Origin: PALSA-693 sp963702305
GTDB lineage: Bacteria; Actinomycetota; Acidimicrobiia; Acidimicrobiales; Palsa-688
Assembly: GCA_963702305.1 (NCBI GenBank)
Contig: CAVPBX010000018.1
Span: forward strand, 1-64,000
Reading direction: 5' to 3'
Length of the DNA stretch: 64,000 nt
Part shown: positions 51,564-60,514 of the stretch, piece by piece
Numbering within the stretch: position 1 is the first letter of the stretch
Layout: each line of letters begins with the position of its first letter
Notes under the pieces: generated by a model
The model's database searches: none
Told to the model about the DNA's origin: nothing
What the model saw: the letters and a program-made list of their open reading frames with translations, nothing else
Translations under genes and position numbers: made by a program

Positions 51564-54353
51564 CTAGGACGCGCGCCCCGCTGGGCGCATCCGTCGTTTG
51601 GCTTCATATAGCTCTGACGGGAGGGCGTCGAGGGCGTCGCGCAGTGCGGCTCGCGTGGCGATGCCGAGTTTCGGGGAAATTCGGTGCAAGTGCCCTCCGA
51701 CGGTTCGGTGCGAAAGGAAGAGCTTTTCGGCGATCTGCCGGTTGGTGAGTCCGGTGGCGGCCAGTTGGGCGATTTCGTGCTCCTGGGGCGTGAGTGGGCT
51801 CGGCCGAAGGTAGCTGGTCTGGTACCGGCTGGGGCTGGTGGCCCGTAGCTCGCTTTCGGCCCGACTGCCCCAGGGTTGGGCGTCGAGGCGCTCGAAGAGC
51901 TGTAGCGCAGCAGTCAGATGCGTGCGCGCCTGGCCGACGGTTCGAGCCCGCCGCTGGCGTTGCCCATAGGCGAGATGGACGCGGGCGAGGTCAAATGGCC
52001 AGCGGTCGGCTCCAGAGACGGCCAGCGCCTGTTCGAAGAGCATTTCGGCCTCGTCGTCGCGAGCGGTGGTGATCGCCGCGGCCGCCCGGGATATGAGGGC
52101 GAGCCGGGGTGACAGCGAGGGCAGGTGGGTGTTGCTGAGGGCGCGGGTGTGGGCCGCGGCCTGGGCCGTGCGGTTGGTGTGCGCGGCTGCCTCGACGAGA
52201 TCCAGAGCCCCCCATAGCGCCAGGGGAACGTGCGAGGACAGGCTTCCGGGGGGGCTGACGACGGCGAGGTGGTGATAGGCCGTCTCGAAATCAGCGTGGG
52301 CGAGCGCGGCGACTCCCTGGGCATGGCGTGCGTACAGGCGGACTGTCCCCGCGTGGTGGGACGCCGCCCACTGCTCCATGTTGTCGGTCAGGGCGCTGGT
52401 GGCCGCTTCGTCCCCGCGCCCGGCGGCGATCATCGCCTGGGCGAACCACATCGGCCATGCCAACAGCTGATAGCCGTGGGCTTCACACAGGTTGAGGCCT
52501 TCGGCTGCGAGCCGGTGGGCTCGGTCCCATGCGCCGATCAGATAGTCCTCGAGGCACAAGTTGCTCAGGGCATAGATGGCCGAGGTCACAGCCCCGCCCT
52601 CTCGCCCGTCACGCACCACCCGCCAATGCGCCTCGCGGCAGCCGACCATGCGGTCGACGAACAGGGACGCTCGACCGGTGCGCACGATGACGGCTGGGTC
52701 GGCCTCATCATGGAGACCGCCGATGACCGTCTCCAGTTCGGCCACGTCCTCCGGGGTGGCGCGGGCCGGGTCACCGAGGAGGCTGGCGGACAGGCCCAGG
52801 AGCCGCGGTGGTCGAGGCTTGAGACGCCCCAGCGCGGCGTGGAACGGCCGCCAGAGCTCTGGTCGCCCTCCATACGAGCAGCAGCTGAGCAACATGTGGA
52901 GCGCTTCCACCAGCACCCCGTCGCCGGCGTCGTATCGTCCCGCCCGAGTTTCGATGGCGCCGACCAGCAGCCGGTGGACGGTCTCGACATCGCCTTCGCC
53001 GTTGAGTAGGAGCATCGCGGTCGTCACCGCCGCCTGCAGCGATCCCCCCCGCTCAGGGTCGGCCTTGCGGGCGTCGTCGAGCAGGCGGGGCGCACCCTGC
53101 AAGTCGCCTGCCACTTCCGCCCCCACGTAGGCAGCGTCGGCCAGGCGCCGGCTGCGATCCGAGCCGAGGGGGCTGAGGTCCGCAGCCCGCAGCAACGCCG
53201 CCACCGCCCCCGCCGGATCGCCCCGGCGCAAGGCCCGCCGCCCCGTCTGCTCCATCAAGCCAGCCACCTGCTCGTCTGCGCCGACCGCGCCGTGGGCGGT
53301 ATGCCACGCCCGGCAGTCGGGTTGATCGACCAGCGCCGCGGCCAGGGACCGATGGGCGTCGCGACGCTCGCCTGCAGTTGCCAACGCCACCACAGTAGAG
53401 CGCACCAGGGGATGGCGAAACGTCAACTCCCGGCCGCCCGCGTCCAGGCCCACCAGCGCCGCCTCCTCCGCCGGCCGAAGGTCGTCCAGGGCGACGCCGG
53501 ACCCTGTGGCATGCAGCACACCCAGATCGCCGCTGCCGTCCAGCGCGGCCAGCAAGAGCAGGCGCCGCGACGCCATCGGGAGATCACGAACCCGGGAGGC
53601 GAACAATCCCTGCAGCCGCTCACCTATCGGCAGCAGCTGCCCGGACCCGATATGCAGATCCCGCAACACGGCGGGCAGCTCCAGTAAGGCCAAGGGGTTG
53701 CCCTGAGCCTCGGCGAGCACCCGCTGGCGAACGCCATGGGCCAAGGTTGCGAACCGGAGATCGAGCAGCCGACCGGCCGCCTCCGCATCAAGCGGCGCCA
53801 CGTCACACCGCGGGAGCTCCCCGCACCCAAACGGACCTCCTCCCGAGAGGCCACGCGATGCCAACATCAGCCCTACCCGGCTTGCCGGCAAGCGGCGGGC
53901 CACAAACCCCAACACGCCGATACTCGCCCGGTCCAGCCACTGGACATCATCGACGATCAGCAACAACGGTCGCGCCCCGGCCGCGCCGCGCACCACCTCC
54001 AGCGCGGCCGCACACACGGCCAGACGATCCGGGGGAATCCCCTGAGAAAAGCCCAGCGCTACCCCAAGGGCATCATTGACGATCGAACCCGACGGCTCCC
54101 CCCCTCCGAGCAGCGGCGACAACACCTGATGCAGTCCGGCATACGCCATGTCAGCCTCGAACTCCACTCCTCCAGCCCGCACCACTCGTGTCCCGGCTGC
54201 GTCCGCCGCTCCGGCCGCCGCGGCCAACAGGGCCGACTTGCCGACGCCAGGATCGCCCAACAACACCAACGAGCCACCATCCCCGGCCGCCTGGTCCAGA
54301 AATGACTGGATCAGACCGAGCTCCCGATCACGCCCAACCAGCACCTCAAACAC
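51564..54353 (-). CDS. Large LuxR-family ATPase regulator (LAL type)
   Basis: About 929 residues from GTG 54353 (a GTG at 54455 is an alternative start). AAA/STAND N-terminus: VLVGRDRELGLIQSFLDQAA, Walker A VLLGDPGVGKSALL, Walker B LLLIVDDVQWLDRA. The middle 500 residues are TPR-like helices. The C-terminal LuxR HTH is LTPQEHEIAQLAATGLTNRQ, IAEKLFLSHRTVGGHLHRIS, PKLGIATRAALRDALDAL. Such MalT-like proteins activate target operons upon ligand and ATP binding. It is divergent from the MarR gene, with the MarR operators in the shared spacer; it may control the small gene and DUF5996 gene downstream. Confidence 0.9.
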   Translation of the reverse strand: MFEVLVGRDRELGLIQSFLDQAAGDGGSLVLLGDPGVGKSALLAAAAGAADAAGTRVVRAGGVEFEADMAYAGLHQVLSPLLGGGEPSGSIVNDALGVALGFSQGIPPDRLAVCAAALEVVRGAAGARPLLLIVDDVQWLDRASIGVLGFVARRLPASRVGLMLASRGLSGGGPFGCGELPRCDVAPLDAEAAGRLLDLRFATLAHGVRQRVLAEAQGNPLALLELPAVLRDLHIGSGQLLPIGERLQGLFASRVRDLPMASRRLLLLAALDGSGDLGVLHATGSGVALDDLRPAEEAALVGLDAGGRELTFRHPLVRSTVVALATAGERRDAHRSLAAALVDQPDCRAWHTAHGAVGADEQVAGLMEQTGRRALRRGDPAGAVAALLRAADLSPLGSDRSRRLADAAYVGAEVAGDLQGAPRLLDDARKADPERGGSLQAAVTTAMLLLNGEGDVETVHRLLVGAIETRAGRYDAGDGVLVEALHMLLSCCSYGGRPELWRPFHAALGRLKPRPPRLLGLSASLLGDPARATPEDVAELETVIGGLHDEADPAVIVRTGRASLFVDRMVGCREAHWRVVRDGREGGAVTSAIYALSNLCLEDYLIGAWDRAHRLAAEGLNLCEAHGYQLLAWPMWFAQAMIAAGRGDEAATSALTDNMEQWAASHHAGTVRLYARHAQGVAALAHADFETAYHHLAVVSPPGSLSSHVPLALWGALDLVEAAAHTNRTAQAAAHTRALSNTHLPSLSPRLALISRAAAAITTARDDEAEMLFEQALAVSGADRWPFDLARVHLAYGQRQRRARTVGQARTHLTAALQLFERLDAQPWGSRAESELRATSPSRYQTSYLRPSPLTPQEHEIAQLAATGLTNRQIAEKLFLSHRTVGGHLHRISPKLGIATRAALRDALDALPSELYEAKRRMRPAGRAS

Positions 54354-54489
54354 ACCCCGCTTGCGACTGTCAACGTGGCTCAAGAGAATTCCGTGCGGGC
54401 TCAGCCGTCGACCGGCCGCCCCTGGGCTGCTTCGCTCGCGCCTTCCGAACGGCACTGTTCGCGGCCGGACGACGCCTCAACCTTGCATG

Positions 54490-54505
54490 ACTTGAAGGTT
54501 CAAGT
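54490..54505. promoter_or_regulatory. MarR-type operator 1
   Basis: ACTTGAA-GG-TTCAAGT, a perfect 7-bp inverted repeat with a 2-bp centre, in the spacer between the LuxR-type and MarR genes. The size and symmetry are standard for MarR dimers. Confidence 0.7.
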
Positions 54506-54521
54506 TACTCTACCGACGGTG

Positions 54522-54537
54522 ACTTGAACCGTCAAGT
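54522..54537. promoter_or_regulatory. MarR-type operator 2
   Basis: ACTTGAACCGTCAAGT, a 6-bp perfect inverted repeat, same consensus as operator 1. Centres are 32 bp apart (about three helix turns), so two dimers would bind the same face. Likely represses both divergent promoters; it is 25 bases before the MarR start. Confidence 0.7.
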
Positions 54538-54561
54538 GATTGTGACATCTAGGATGGGGAA

Positions 54562-55068
54562 ATGCCTCCCGGACCGCGACGGCGATCAAGGAAGACGCCC
54601 GACCAGAACGTGCCCTGGCTTACCGATACCGAGGAAAGCGCCTGGCGGGCGATCGTGTTAGCTATGCACAAGCTGCCGTGGGTGCTCGGACGTCAGTTGG
54701 AGCGGGATGCCGAGCTCAGTTTCATCGAGTACCACGCCCTGGCCAGACTGTCAGAGGATCCCAACCACGTCCTGCGGATGAGCGAATTGGCCGCGGTCAC
54801 CAACTCGTCGCTGTCTCGACTGTCGCACCTCATCAAACGATTGGAGAACCGCGGGTTCGTCCGTCGCGAACCAGATTCCGAGGACGGACGTTTCACCAAT
54901 GCCGTCCTTACCCGCTCGGGGTACGCCAAGCTGGTGGAAAGCGCACCGGCGCACGTGGCGACCGTACGTACCCTCGTCATCGACGGGTTCAGCGCCGGCG
55001 AGCTGCAACAGCTCCGGGCGGCCGCGGAACGCATCGTCGCCCGCATCGAGGCAACTGATTCGGCCTAG
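54562..55068 (+). CDS. MarR-family transcriptional regulator
   Basis: 168 residues from ATG 54562. Winged HTH: LSFIEYHALARLSEDPNHVL, RMSELAAVTNSSLSRLSHLI, KRLENRGFVRREPDSEDGRF with the wing DSEDGRFTNAVLT. The dimerisation helices are N-terminal (WRAIVLAMHKLPWVLGRQLE) and C-terminal. The spacer upstream holds two MarR-type operators, so it likely represses itself and the divergent LuxR-type gene, released by a small phenolic or similar ligand. The gene is alone; the alpha/beta hydrolase ends 52 bases downstream on the other strand. Confidence 0.92.
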   Translation: MPPGPRRRSRKTPDQNVPWLTDTEESAWRAIVLAMHKLPWVLGRQLERDAELSFIEYHALARLSEDPNHVLRMSELAAVTNSSLSRLSHLIKRLENRGFVRREPDSEDGRFTNAVLTRSGYAKLVESAPAHVATVRTLVIDGFSAGELQQLRAAAERIVARIEATDSA

Positions 55069-55119
55069 ACCTGGGCCGTGCGGAGTTGCCTTCCCGGTGA
55101 GCCACCCGATTCGAGGCGG

Positions 55120-56055
55120 TCAGGCGTTGGTTCGGGGCGATATATCGTGAAGAAAGGTTCGGATTGCGCTCGCGAGCTGTATTGGATGGGTGCCCTGCAC
55201 CGCATGCTCGGCACCATCCACGGTGATCACTCCGACAACGGAATGACGGCGGGAGGCCGCAGCGGCCGCCCGGTCGTCGACCACATCGGACTCACCGCCG
55301 CGGACCACGAGGATCCGGCCGGAGAACCGATCGAGGGCCAACTCGAGTTCGGCCGAGGCGTAATCCCGCGGCTGCCGATGCGCTGGATCCCAGCACCACT
55401 GCCACGAGCCGTCGGGCAGCTGCAGAGTGTTGTGGACCAGACCACGCCGCAAGGCCCGCTCGGAGCGTCCCGGACTGTAGAGCTGAGCCCGACGAAACAA
55501 CTCTTCGAAGGTCTCGAACCGGTGCTGGGAGGTGAATGTCGACACGCTGGTGGCAACGGCCGATTCCAGAGAGGCGGCGCGCATGGGGACGAGACCGGCC
55601 AGGGAGTCGACGAGGACCAGGCTGGTCGCACCGAGGCAGTCGGCGACGAGAACCGCCACCGACGCTCCGAGGCCGATGCCCACCACCGCGGAGGCCTCTT
55701 CGGCGAGGGCTCGGGCGAACGCCACGACATCATCGGCCATGGACACCACGCTGTACTCGCCGTCGGATCTCCAGCCCGACCGTCCATGGCCGGGCAAATC
55801 GACGGCCACCATTGGGATGCCAAGCGACATCGCCACGACGTCCCAGGTATGCGCGTTCTGAGCGCCTCCGTGAAGAAATATCACTTTCGCCGGCGAGCGG
55901 CCCCACGCCAGCGCGCTCACGACTCGCCCGTCGACATCGAACGTGCGCCGCGCTACCACCGGTCGCTCCCGTATCGGTAGTGCAAAGTCCTCGATGCAGT
56001 CGTCGAGGAAGCGGAATTCGTCGTCAGGCGGCAGTATCGCTTCGGTTGATGTCAC
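55120..56055 (-). CDS. Alpha/beta-hydrolase fold protein lacking the nucleophile serine
   Basis: 311 residues from GTG 56055, overlapping the CoA-transferase stop (GTGA). Fold motifs: KVIFLHGGAQNAHTWDVVAM (oxyanion loop), MVAVDLPGHGRSGW, VRGGESDVVDD (acid) and DGAEHAVQGTHP (His). At the nucleophile elbow the sequence is VGIGLGASVAVL: the Ser of G-x-S-x-G is Gly (codon 55672-55674, GGC where AGC is expected), and the preceding His is Ile. It therefore may not be a classic esterase; it could bind a CoA or acyl group or use another mechanism. Part of the catabolic set with the CoA-transferase. Confidence 0.85.
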   Translation of the reverse strand: MTSTEAILPPDDEFRFLDDCIEDFALPIRERPVVARRTFDVDGRVVSALAWGRSPAKVIFLHGGAQNAHTWDVVAMSLGIPMVAVDLPGHGRSGWRSDGEYSVVSMADDVVAFARALAEEASAVVGIGLGASVAVLVADCLGATSLVLVDSLAGLVPMRAASLESAVATSVSTFTSQHRFETFEELFRRAQLYSPGRSERALRRGLVHNTLQLPDGSWQWCWDPAHRQPRDYASAELELALDRFSGRILVVRGGESDVVDDRAAAAASRRHSVVGVITVDGAEHAVQGTHPIQLASAIRTFLHDISPRTNA

Positions 56056-58505
56056 TTCCGCTTGGCATCGGCGGCATCCATGGCTGCCCCTGTCGAGCAA
56101 AGCCGATCGACTTCATCGGCCCCGTAACCAAGCTCGGCGAGGATGGATCGGGTGTTGTCGCCGACGACGAAAGGAGGCCCCCAAATCTTGCCAGGTGTCT
56201 CGGAGAGGTCGACGAGCAGACCGAGCGCCCGGGACGGGCCGCCGATCGGGTCGTCGAAGTCGGTCAATCGGTTGTTCGCCAGATTCACTGGGTCCTCGAA
56301 GAAACGGCTGGCGAAGTCCGAAGAGCTGACCTCGCACGGGACGTCGTGCTTGTCCAGCAGCTCGAAGATCTCCTCGGCGCCGTAGTGGACAAACTCCTCC
56401 TCGAGCGCGGCAGCCAGCTCGTCCGAATGGGCGGCCCTCTGGGCCGGCGACCCGAAGTTGGCCGCGACCTGAAGGTCGAGTCGCCCGATCGCGGTGCAGA
56501 GACTGGACCAGTGCTCTTCCTGCAGGGCGGCCAAGCACACCCACCCGTCGGATGCTTCGTACAGACGGTACAGCGCGTTCCAGCCCAACGCCTGATGGTC
56601 AAGCTTCGGACGCTCGCCGTCGGAGGTGCCGTCAACGTTGACCCAGGCCAGTGACGCATTGAGGAGATGGGCGTTGACGATGGAAGTGTCCACCTTCTGG
56701 CCCCGTCCGGTTCGATCGCGGTGATAGAGCGCTTGGATGACCGCGGCGGCCCAAATGAAACCGTTTCCGGTGTCGCCAATCGAGCATGACGGCCAATGCG
56801 GCTTGCCGCCATCGTCCATGGCGCCCTCCATCCAGGTCACCCCGGCAATCGACGCCGCAGACTGGTCGTGCCCCATGACATTCTTTCGGGGGCCGTCCTC
56901 ATGGCCTCGGGTGTGACAGTAGATGATCCTGGGATTTATGTCCCTGAGGGACTCGTAGTCCAGACCGAGGCGCTCGACCGCCTGTTCGCGCATGTTCGTC
57001 GCGACCACATCGGCGGTTTCGACCAGGCGACGAAAGACGGAAAGGCCGTCCGTACTTTTGAGGTCGATCGCGATACTGCGCTTCGACCGCTCACACGCGC
57101 CGTGCATCTGAGCCGTGAGCGATGGGCGTGAGAGCGAATTCACCTTGATGACTTCGGCGCCCAACTCAGCCAGCTGCTGGGCGCCGAACGGGCCGGCGAC
57201 CGCGAGTGAGAAGTCGATCACCCGTACGCCCTCCAGAGGGTGGCTCAGGGCCCGAGCGTCGGGATCGTCGCGCCACGCCTTAGGTCCGGGTGCCTCCGCC
57301 TCGGCGAGCACCTCCATCGTGTGCTGTCCCGGCCACGGAGCTGGTCCAGGAGGCATCCAATCGCAATCCCCGAAGCGGTACAGGCGACCGACCTGATGGA
57401 TCCGGCCGACTTCCGGATCGTCGACCTCGATGACGCTCGAATCCGCGATGAGCAGGGGGTCGCGGAGCGCCTCCTCCGGGGAGCGGACAGTCTGGACCGA
57501 AACGCCGGCCTCAATCGCGATCTGCTCCCACTCGGCCGACGAGAACCGCGCAAACGTTTCGGCGAAATCGTCCATGATCGACTGCAGGCGGACGAGGTCG
57601 TCAGCCGCAATTCCTACCCGGCCGTCATAGAGGTGCGCTTTGACCGCATCGGTCACCTCCAGCTTCGAGCCGTTGGCCACGGCCAGAAATCCGGGGACCG
57701 GCACCCACTGGTGGACCCAGCGGCCGTCGGAGCATTTGAAGTAGCCCTTGAAGGACCGCGGGTCATGAATCCAGCTTTGGTATCCGGGGCGATCAGCTTT
57801 CTCGGCCTTGCCCCAGGAGCCGGCGACACTCGCCATCGCCCCCAACATGAGCGAAGTCTCCACCAGTTGGCCTTTGCCGGTGTGCTCCCGGGCCCGCATC
57901 GCGGCGCTGACGCCCAGATGCGCCAGATGAGCTGCGCCGATGCTCGGCCACGGCACTCCACCGAAGAGCGGACCCTGCCGCGGCGGACCCTCCCAGCGTT
58001 CGAGCGGCACTTCGAAGTCCGGCAGGATCGGCGGGACTCCTGACAATTTGGCGGTCATGCCGCCGAGCACGCCGCGGCTCTCCCACTGGGCGCCGGTACG
58101 GGCCGCCACCAAGGCGTCGTAGCCGGGTCGGTTGGCATCTCGGCCTGTCGAGCCGTAGCCGGTGATCGAGCAGTACACCAGCCGTGGGTTGCGGGCCGAC
58201 AGGGCGGGATAATCGATCCCGAGCCGAGCGGTTGTCCCGGGTGCAAAGCTCTCGATCAGCACGTCGGCCCGGCCGGCCAGGTTGAGAAAGAGGTCCAACG
58301 TGTCCGCGTCGGTGAGGTCGAGCACCGCGGAGCGCTTCCCGCGATTCCACACCCGGGTACCAGAGATGGCCCGAAGCGGATCGCCGCCGGGCGGTTCCAC
58401 CTTGGTGACTCGCGCCCCGTTGTCGGCCATCATCATCGAGACGATCGGACCGGCCACTCCCCAGGACAGGTCGAGCACATCGACACCCTCCCATACGCCA
58501 CTCAT
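56052..58505 (-). CDS. Double-domain class III (CaiB/BaiF) CoA-transferase
   Basis: 817 residues from ATG 58505 (GGGGAG upstream). Two complete CaiB/BaiF modules in tandem. Module 1 (1-430): VDVLDLSWGVAGPIVSMMMA, LIESFAPGTTARLGIDYPAL, VYCSITGYGSTGRD, and PGYDALVAARTGAQ with Asp130 as likely catalytic residue. Module 2 (about 440-817): VRVIDFSLAVAGPFGAQQLA, EVIKVNSLSRPS, MGHDQSAASIAGVTW with its own Asp. The tandem layout resembles DddD (DMSP CoA-transferase/lyase) or fused formyl-CoA-type enzymes; no lyase domain is seen. Paired with an alpha/beta hydrolase and divergent amidohydrolase, it should activate an organic acid to its CoA ester. Confidence 0.9.
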   Translation of the reverse strand: MSGVWEGVDVLDLSWGVAGPIVSMMMADNGARVTKVEPPGGDPLRAISGTRVWNRGKRSAVLDLTDADTLDLFLNLAGRADVLIESFAPGTTARLGIDYPALSARNPRLVYCSITGYGSTGRDANRPGYDALVAARTGAQWESRGVLGGMTAKLSGVPPILPDFEVPLERWEGPPRQGPLFGGVPWPSIGAAHLAHLGVSAAMRAREHTGKGQLVETSLMLGAMASVAGSWGKAEKADRPGYQSWIHDPRSFKGYFKCSDGRWVHQWVPVPGFLAVANGSKLEVTDAVKAHLYDGRVGIAADDLVRLQSIMDDFAETFARFSSAEWEQIAIEAGVSVQTVRSPEEALRDPLLIADSSVIEVDDPEVGRIHQVGRLYRFGDCDWMPPGPAPWPGQHTMEVLAEAEAPGPKAWRDDPDARALSHPLEGVRVIDFSLAVAGPFGAQQLAELGAEVIKVNSLSRPSLTAQMHGACERSKRSIAIDLKSTDGLSVFRRLVETADVVATNMREQAVERLGLDYESLRDINPRIIYCHTRGHEDGPRKNVMGHDQSAASIAGVTWMEGAMDDGGKPHWPSCSIGDTGNGFIWAAAVIQALYHRDRTGRGQKVDTSIVNAHLLNASLAWVNVDGTSDGERPKLDHQALGWNALYRLYEASDGWVCLAALQEEHWSSLCTAIGRLDLQVAANFGSPAQRAAHSDELAAALEEEFVHYGAEEIFELLDKHDVPCEVSSSDFASRFFEDPVNLANNRLTDFDDPIGGPSRALGLLVDLSETPGKIWGPPFVVGDNTRSILAELGYGADEVDRLCSTGAAMDAADAKRK

Positions 58506-58663
58506 CACTCCCCCGTCTGCCCTTGGACGCAAGCCGCAGGACTTAGTGATTACTATAACATCGCGGTTACAATGGGGTACCCTCACCAAGGGTTCAGATG
58601 GCCGTCTCGGCCGAGAGTCGGCGGCGGGGCACCCATCAATGCCTTCGACGAGCCGGAGATGCG
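58506..58663. promoter_or_regulatory. Divergent promoter region, CoA-transferase and amidohydrolase
   Basis: A short AT-rich patch (58545-58575, ATTACTATAACATCGCGGTTAC) stands out from the surrounding GC and holds the imperfect inverted repeat TAACATCGCGGTTA. It likely holds both promoters and a regulator site; no clear -35 was identified. Confidence 0.35.
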
Positions 58664-59710
58664 ATGACTACTCGACTGATCTCTGCTGACTCCCACGTTG
58701 CCGTCAGCCTCGACGCCATCCGCGTGCGGGTACCCAAGTCGCTGCGCCACGCCTTCGATGACGCGGTGGCAGAGCAAGCCCACATCGATGCCGAGTATCG
58801 GGGCGGTCGGACGTTGGCCTTCCAAACGGAAGCCATGGCCGACCCCGGCTATCACGATCCCGTGGCTCGACTGGCAGCCATGGACCGCGACGGCGTCGAG
58901 GCTGAAGTTCTGTACTCCGAAGTCAGTGCCTTCCGCTCCTTCGGTCTGGTGCGGGGCGATTGGCGCCCGATCAGCCGAGCCTTTACCGACCACCTGAGCG
59001 AGTTTGCGGCATATGACCCCGACCGTCTCGCTGTCTCCTACCAGGTGCCGATCATCGATATCTCCTACGCGGTTTCGGAGGTGCATCGACTCGCCGACCT
59101 GGGGGCCCGGTCCGTGCACCTGCCGAATTTCCCCTCAGAGCTTGGACTCCCCGACTACCACGAGCGCTCATACGACCCGCTGTGGGGCGTTCTCCAAGAG
59201 ACCGGGATCTCGATCAGTCACCATCTCGGCACTCGTAACTGGCTCTATGATGTGTTCCGCCGGGACCCAACGCCGCAGGCCGGCATCTTCACGTCGATGC
59301 CATCCTTGGCCCTCTCGGAGGTCATCGCCTGGTGGATTCTGACCGGCACCCTGGAGCGGTTTCCGGACCTCAGGATCGTGTTCGTGGAGCCGCAGCTTTA
59401 TTGGATCCCCGGATTCCTTCGACAACTCGACCGCAAGGCGGCGGGCCCGTACGACTTCCCCGGTCTGCGTGGCAAGCCCAGCGAGTACTTCCACAGGAAC
59501 ATGGCCTGCACGTTCATGGATGACGAGGTTGGACTGGGCTTGCGGCATCTCGTGGGACTCGAGAACATCCTGTGGTCGACGGACTTCCCGCATCCGGCCA
59601 CCACCTGGCCCAACTCGACCAGCATCGTCGACCGTCAGTTCGCCGACATCCCAGACAGCGAACGGGACCTGATCTGCTCCGGGAACGCCGCCCGCATCTA
59701 CAACCTCTAG
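58664..59710 (+). CDS. Amidohydrolase-2 family protein
   Basis: 348 residues from ATG 58664. Metal-binding start LISADSHVAVSLDAIRVRV (D-x-H), then EVLYSEVSAFRSFGLVRGDW, GISISHHLGTRNWLYDVFRR (His ligand), VFVEPQLYWIPGFLRQLDRK, and C-terminal WSTDFPHPATTWPNS with the catalytic Asp, ending ICSGNAARIYNL. A TIM-barrel decarboxylase or hydrolase. It is divergent from the CoA-transferase, with the Liv-type transporter convergent downstream. Intact, unlike its relative at 19681. Confidence 0.92.
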   Translation: MTTRLISADSHVAVSLDAIRVRVPKSLRHAFDDAVAEQAHIDAEYRGGRTLAFQTEAMADPGYHDPVARLAAMDRDGVEAEVLYSEVSAFRSFGLVRGDWRPISRAFTDHLSEFAAYDPDRLAVSYQVPIIDISYAVSEVHRLADLGARSVHLPNFPSELGLPDYHERSYDPLWGVLQETGISISHHLGTRNWLYDVFRRDPTPQAGIFTSMPSLALSEVIAWWILTGTLERFPDLRIVFVEPQLYWIPGFLRQLDRKAAGPYDFPGLRGKPSEYFHRNMACTFMDDEVGLGLRHLVGLENILWSTDFPHPATTWPNSTSIVDRQFADIPDSERDLICSGNAARIYNL

Positions 59711-59725
59711 CTGTCTCCCGCCAGC

Positions 59726-60514
59726 CTAGAGGGCACCATCGACGTTCGAATCAGTGGCGGCCGGCGTGATCGTCGAGTGCTCGCTGAGGCGATGATCATC
59801 ACCTCCGAGATAGGCGGCCGCAAGCGAGTCTTTTACTTCGGCAGGAGTCCCCACGGCCCGCACCGTCCCGCGCGACATCACCACCGCAGTGTCAGCGATC
59901 CCCAGGGCGAACTCGGCGAGCTGCTCGACGATCAGGACGCTGATGTGCCGTGCCGCCACCTCGTCCCTGATGACCCCGAAGAGCTCTTCGACCAAGCGGG
60001 GGGCCAAACCCATCGAGATCTCGTCGAGAAGGAGGATGGTCGGCTCCGTCGTGAGGGCTCGACTCAAGGCCAGCATTTGCTGCTCACCTCCCGAGAGCGT
60101 CCCCGCCACCTGGCCGCGACGCTGACCCAAGACCGGGAAGCGCCGGTACGCCAGTTCCTCGACCTCGCCCCGGGCCGTCCGGGCCGAGCGATAGGTGTGG
60201 AGCAGCAGGTTCTCCTTCACCGTTAGGTTCGGGAAGATCCCCCGCCCCTCCGGGACCAGGCAGAGCCCCAGCTTCGTGCGAGGTCGCGGCCGCAACCCGG
60301 TCACATCGTGGCCGCCGATCTCGACGGTTCCCGCCGTCGGGCCGAGCAGCCCGCTCGCGACACGGAGAGTGGTCGTCTTGCCGGCCCCGTTAGGACCGAG
60401 GAGCGCCACCACCGCCCCCTCGGGCACGACGAGGGAGACCGAGAACAGGGCTCGCATCGCGCCGTATCCGGCGTCGACCTCGCGCAGCTCAAGCTGAGGT
60501 TTCGACGAATCCAC
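59726..60514 (-). CDS. livF: Branched-chain-type ABC transporter ATPase, LivF
   Basis: 262 residues from GTG 60514, overlapping livG by 26 bases. Walker A LLGPNGAGKTTTLRVASGLL, signature TLSGGEQQMLALSRALTTEP, Walker B ILLLDEISMGLAPRLVEELF, and the LivF-type GLCLVPEGRGIFPNLTVKEN before it. The C-terminal 25 residues (HRLSEHSTITPAATDSNVDG) are an extension. It supplies energy to the LivH/M permease. Confidence 0.92.
   Translation of the reverse strand: MDSSKPQLELREVDAGYGAMRALFSVSLVVPEGAVVALLGPNGAGKTTTLRVASGLLGPTAGTVEIGGHDVTGLRPRPRTKLGLCLVPEGRGIFPNLTVKENLLLHTYRSARTARGEVEELAYRRFPVLGQRRGQVAGTLSGGEQQMLALSRALTTEPTILLLDEISMGLAPRLVEELFGVIRDEVAARHISVLIVEQLAEFALGIADTAVVMSRGTVRAVGTPAEVKDSLAAAYLGGDDHRLSEHSTITPAATDSNVDGAL

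Noticed and set aside
56052..58505. Naming the double CoA-transferase DddD
   Set aside because: Only the two-module layout matches; no DMSP or acrylate genes are near, and sequence similarity to DddD cannot be measured here.
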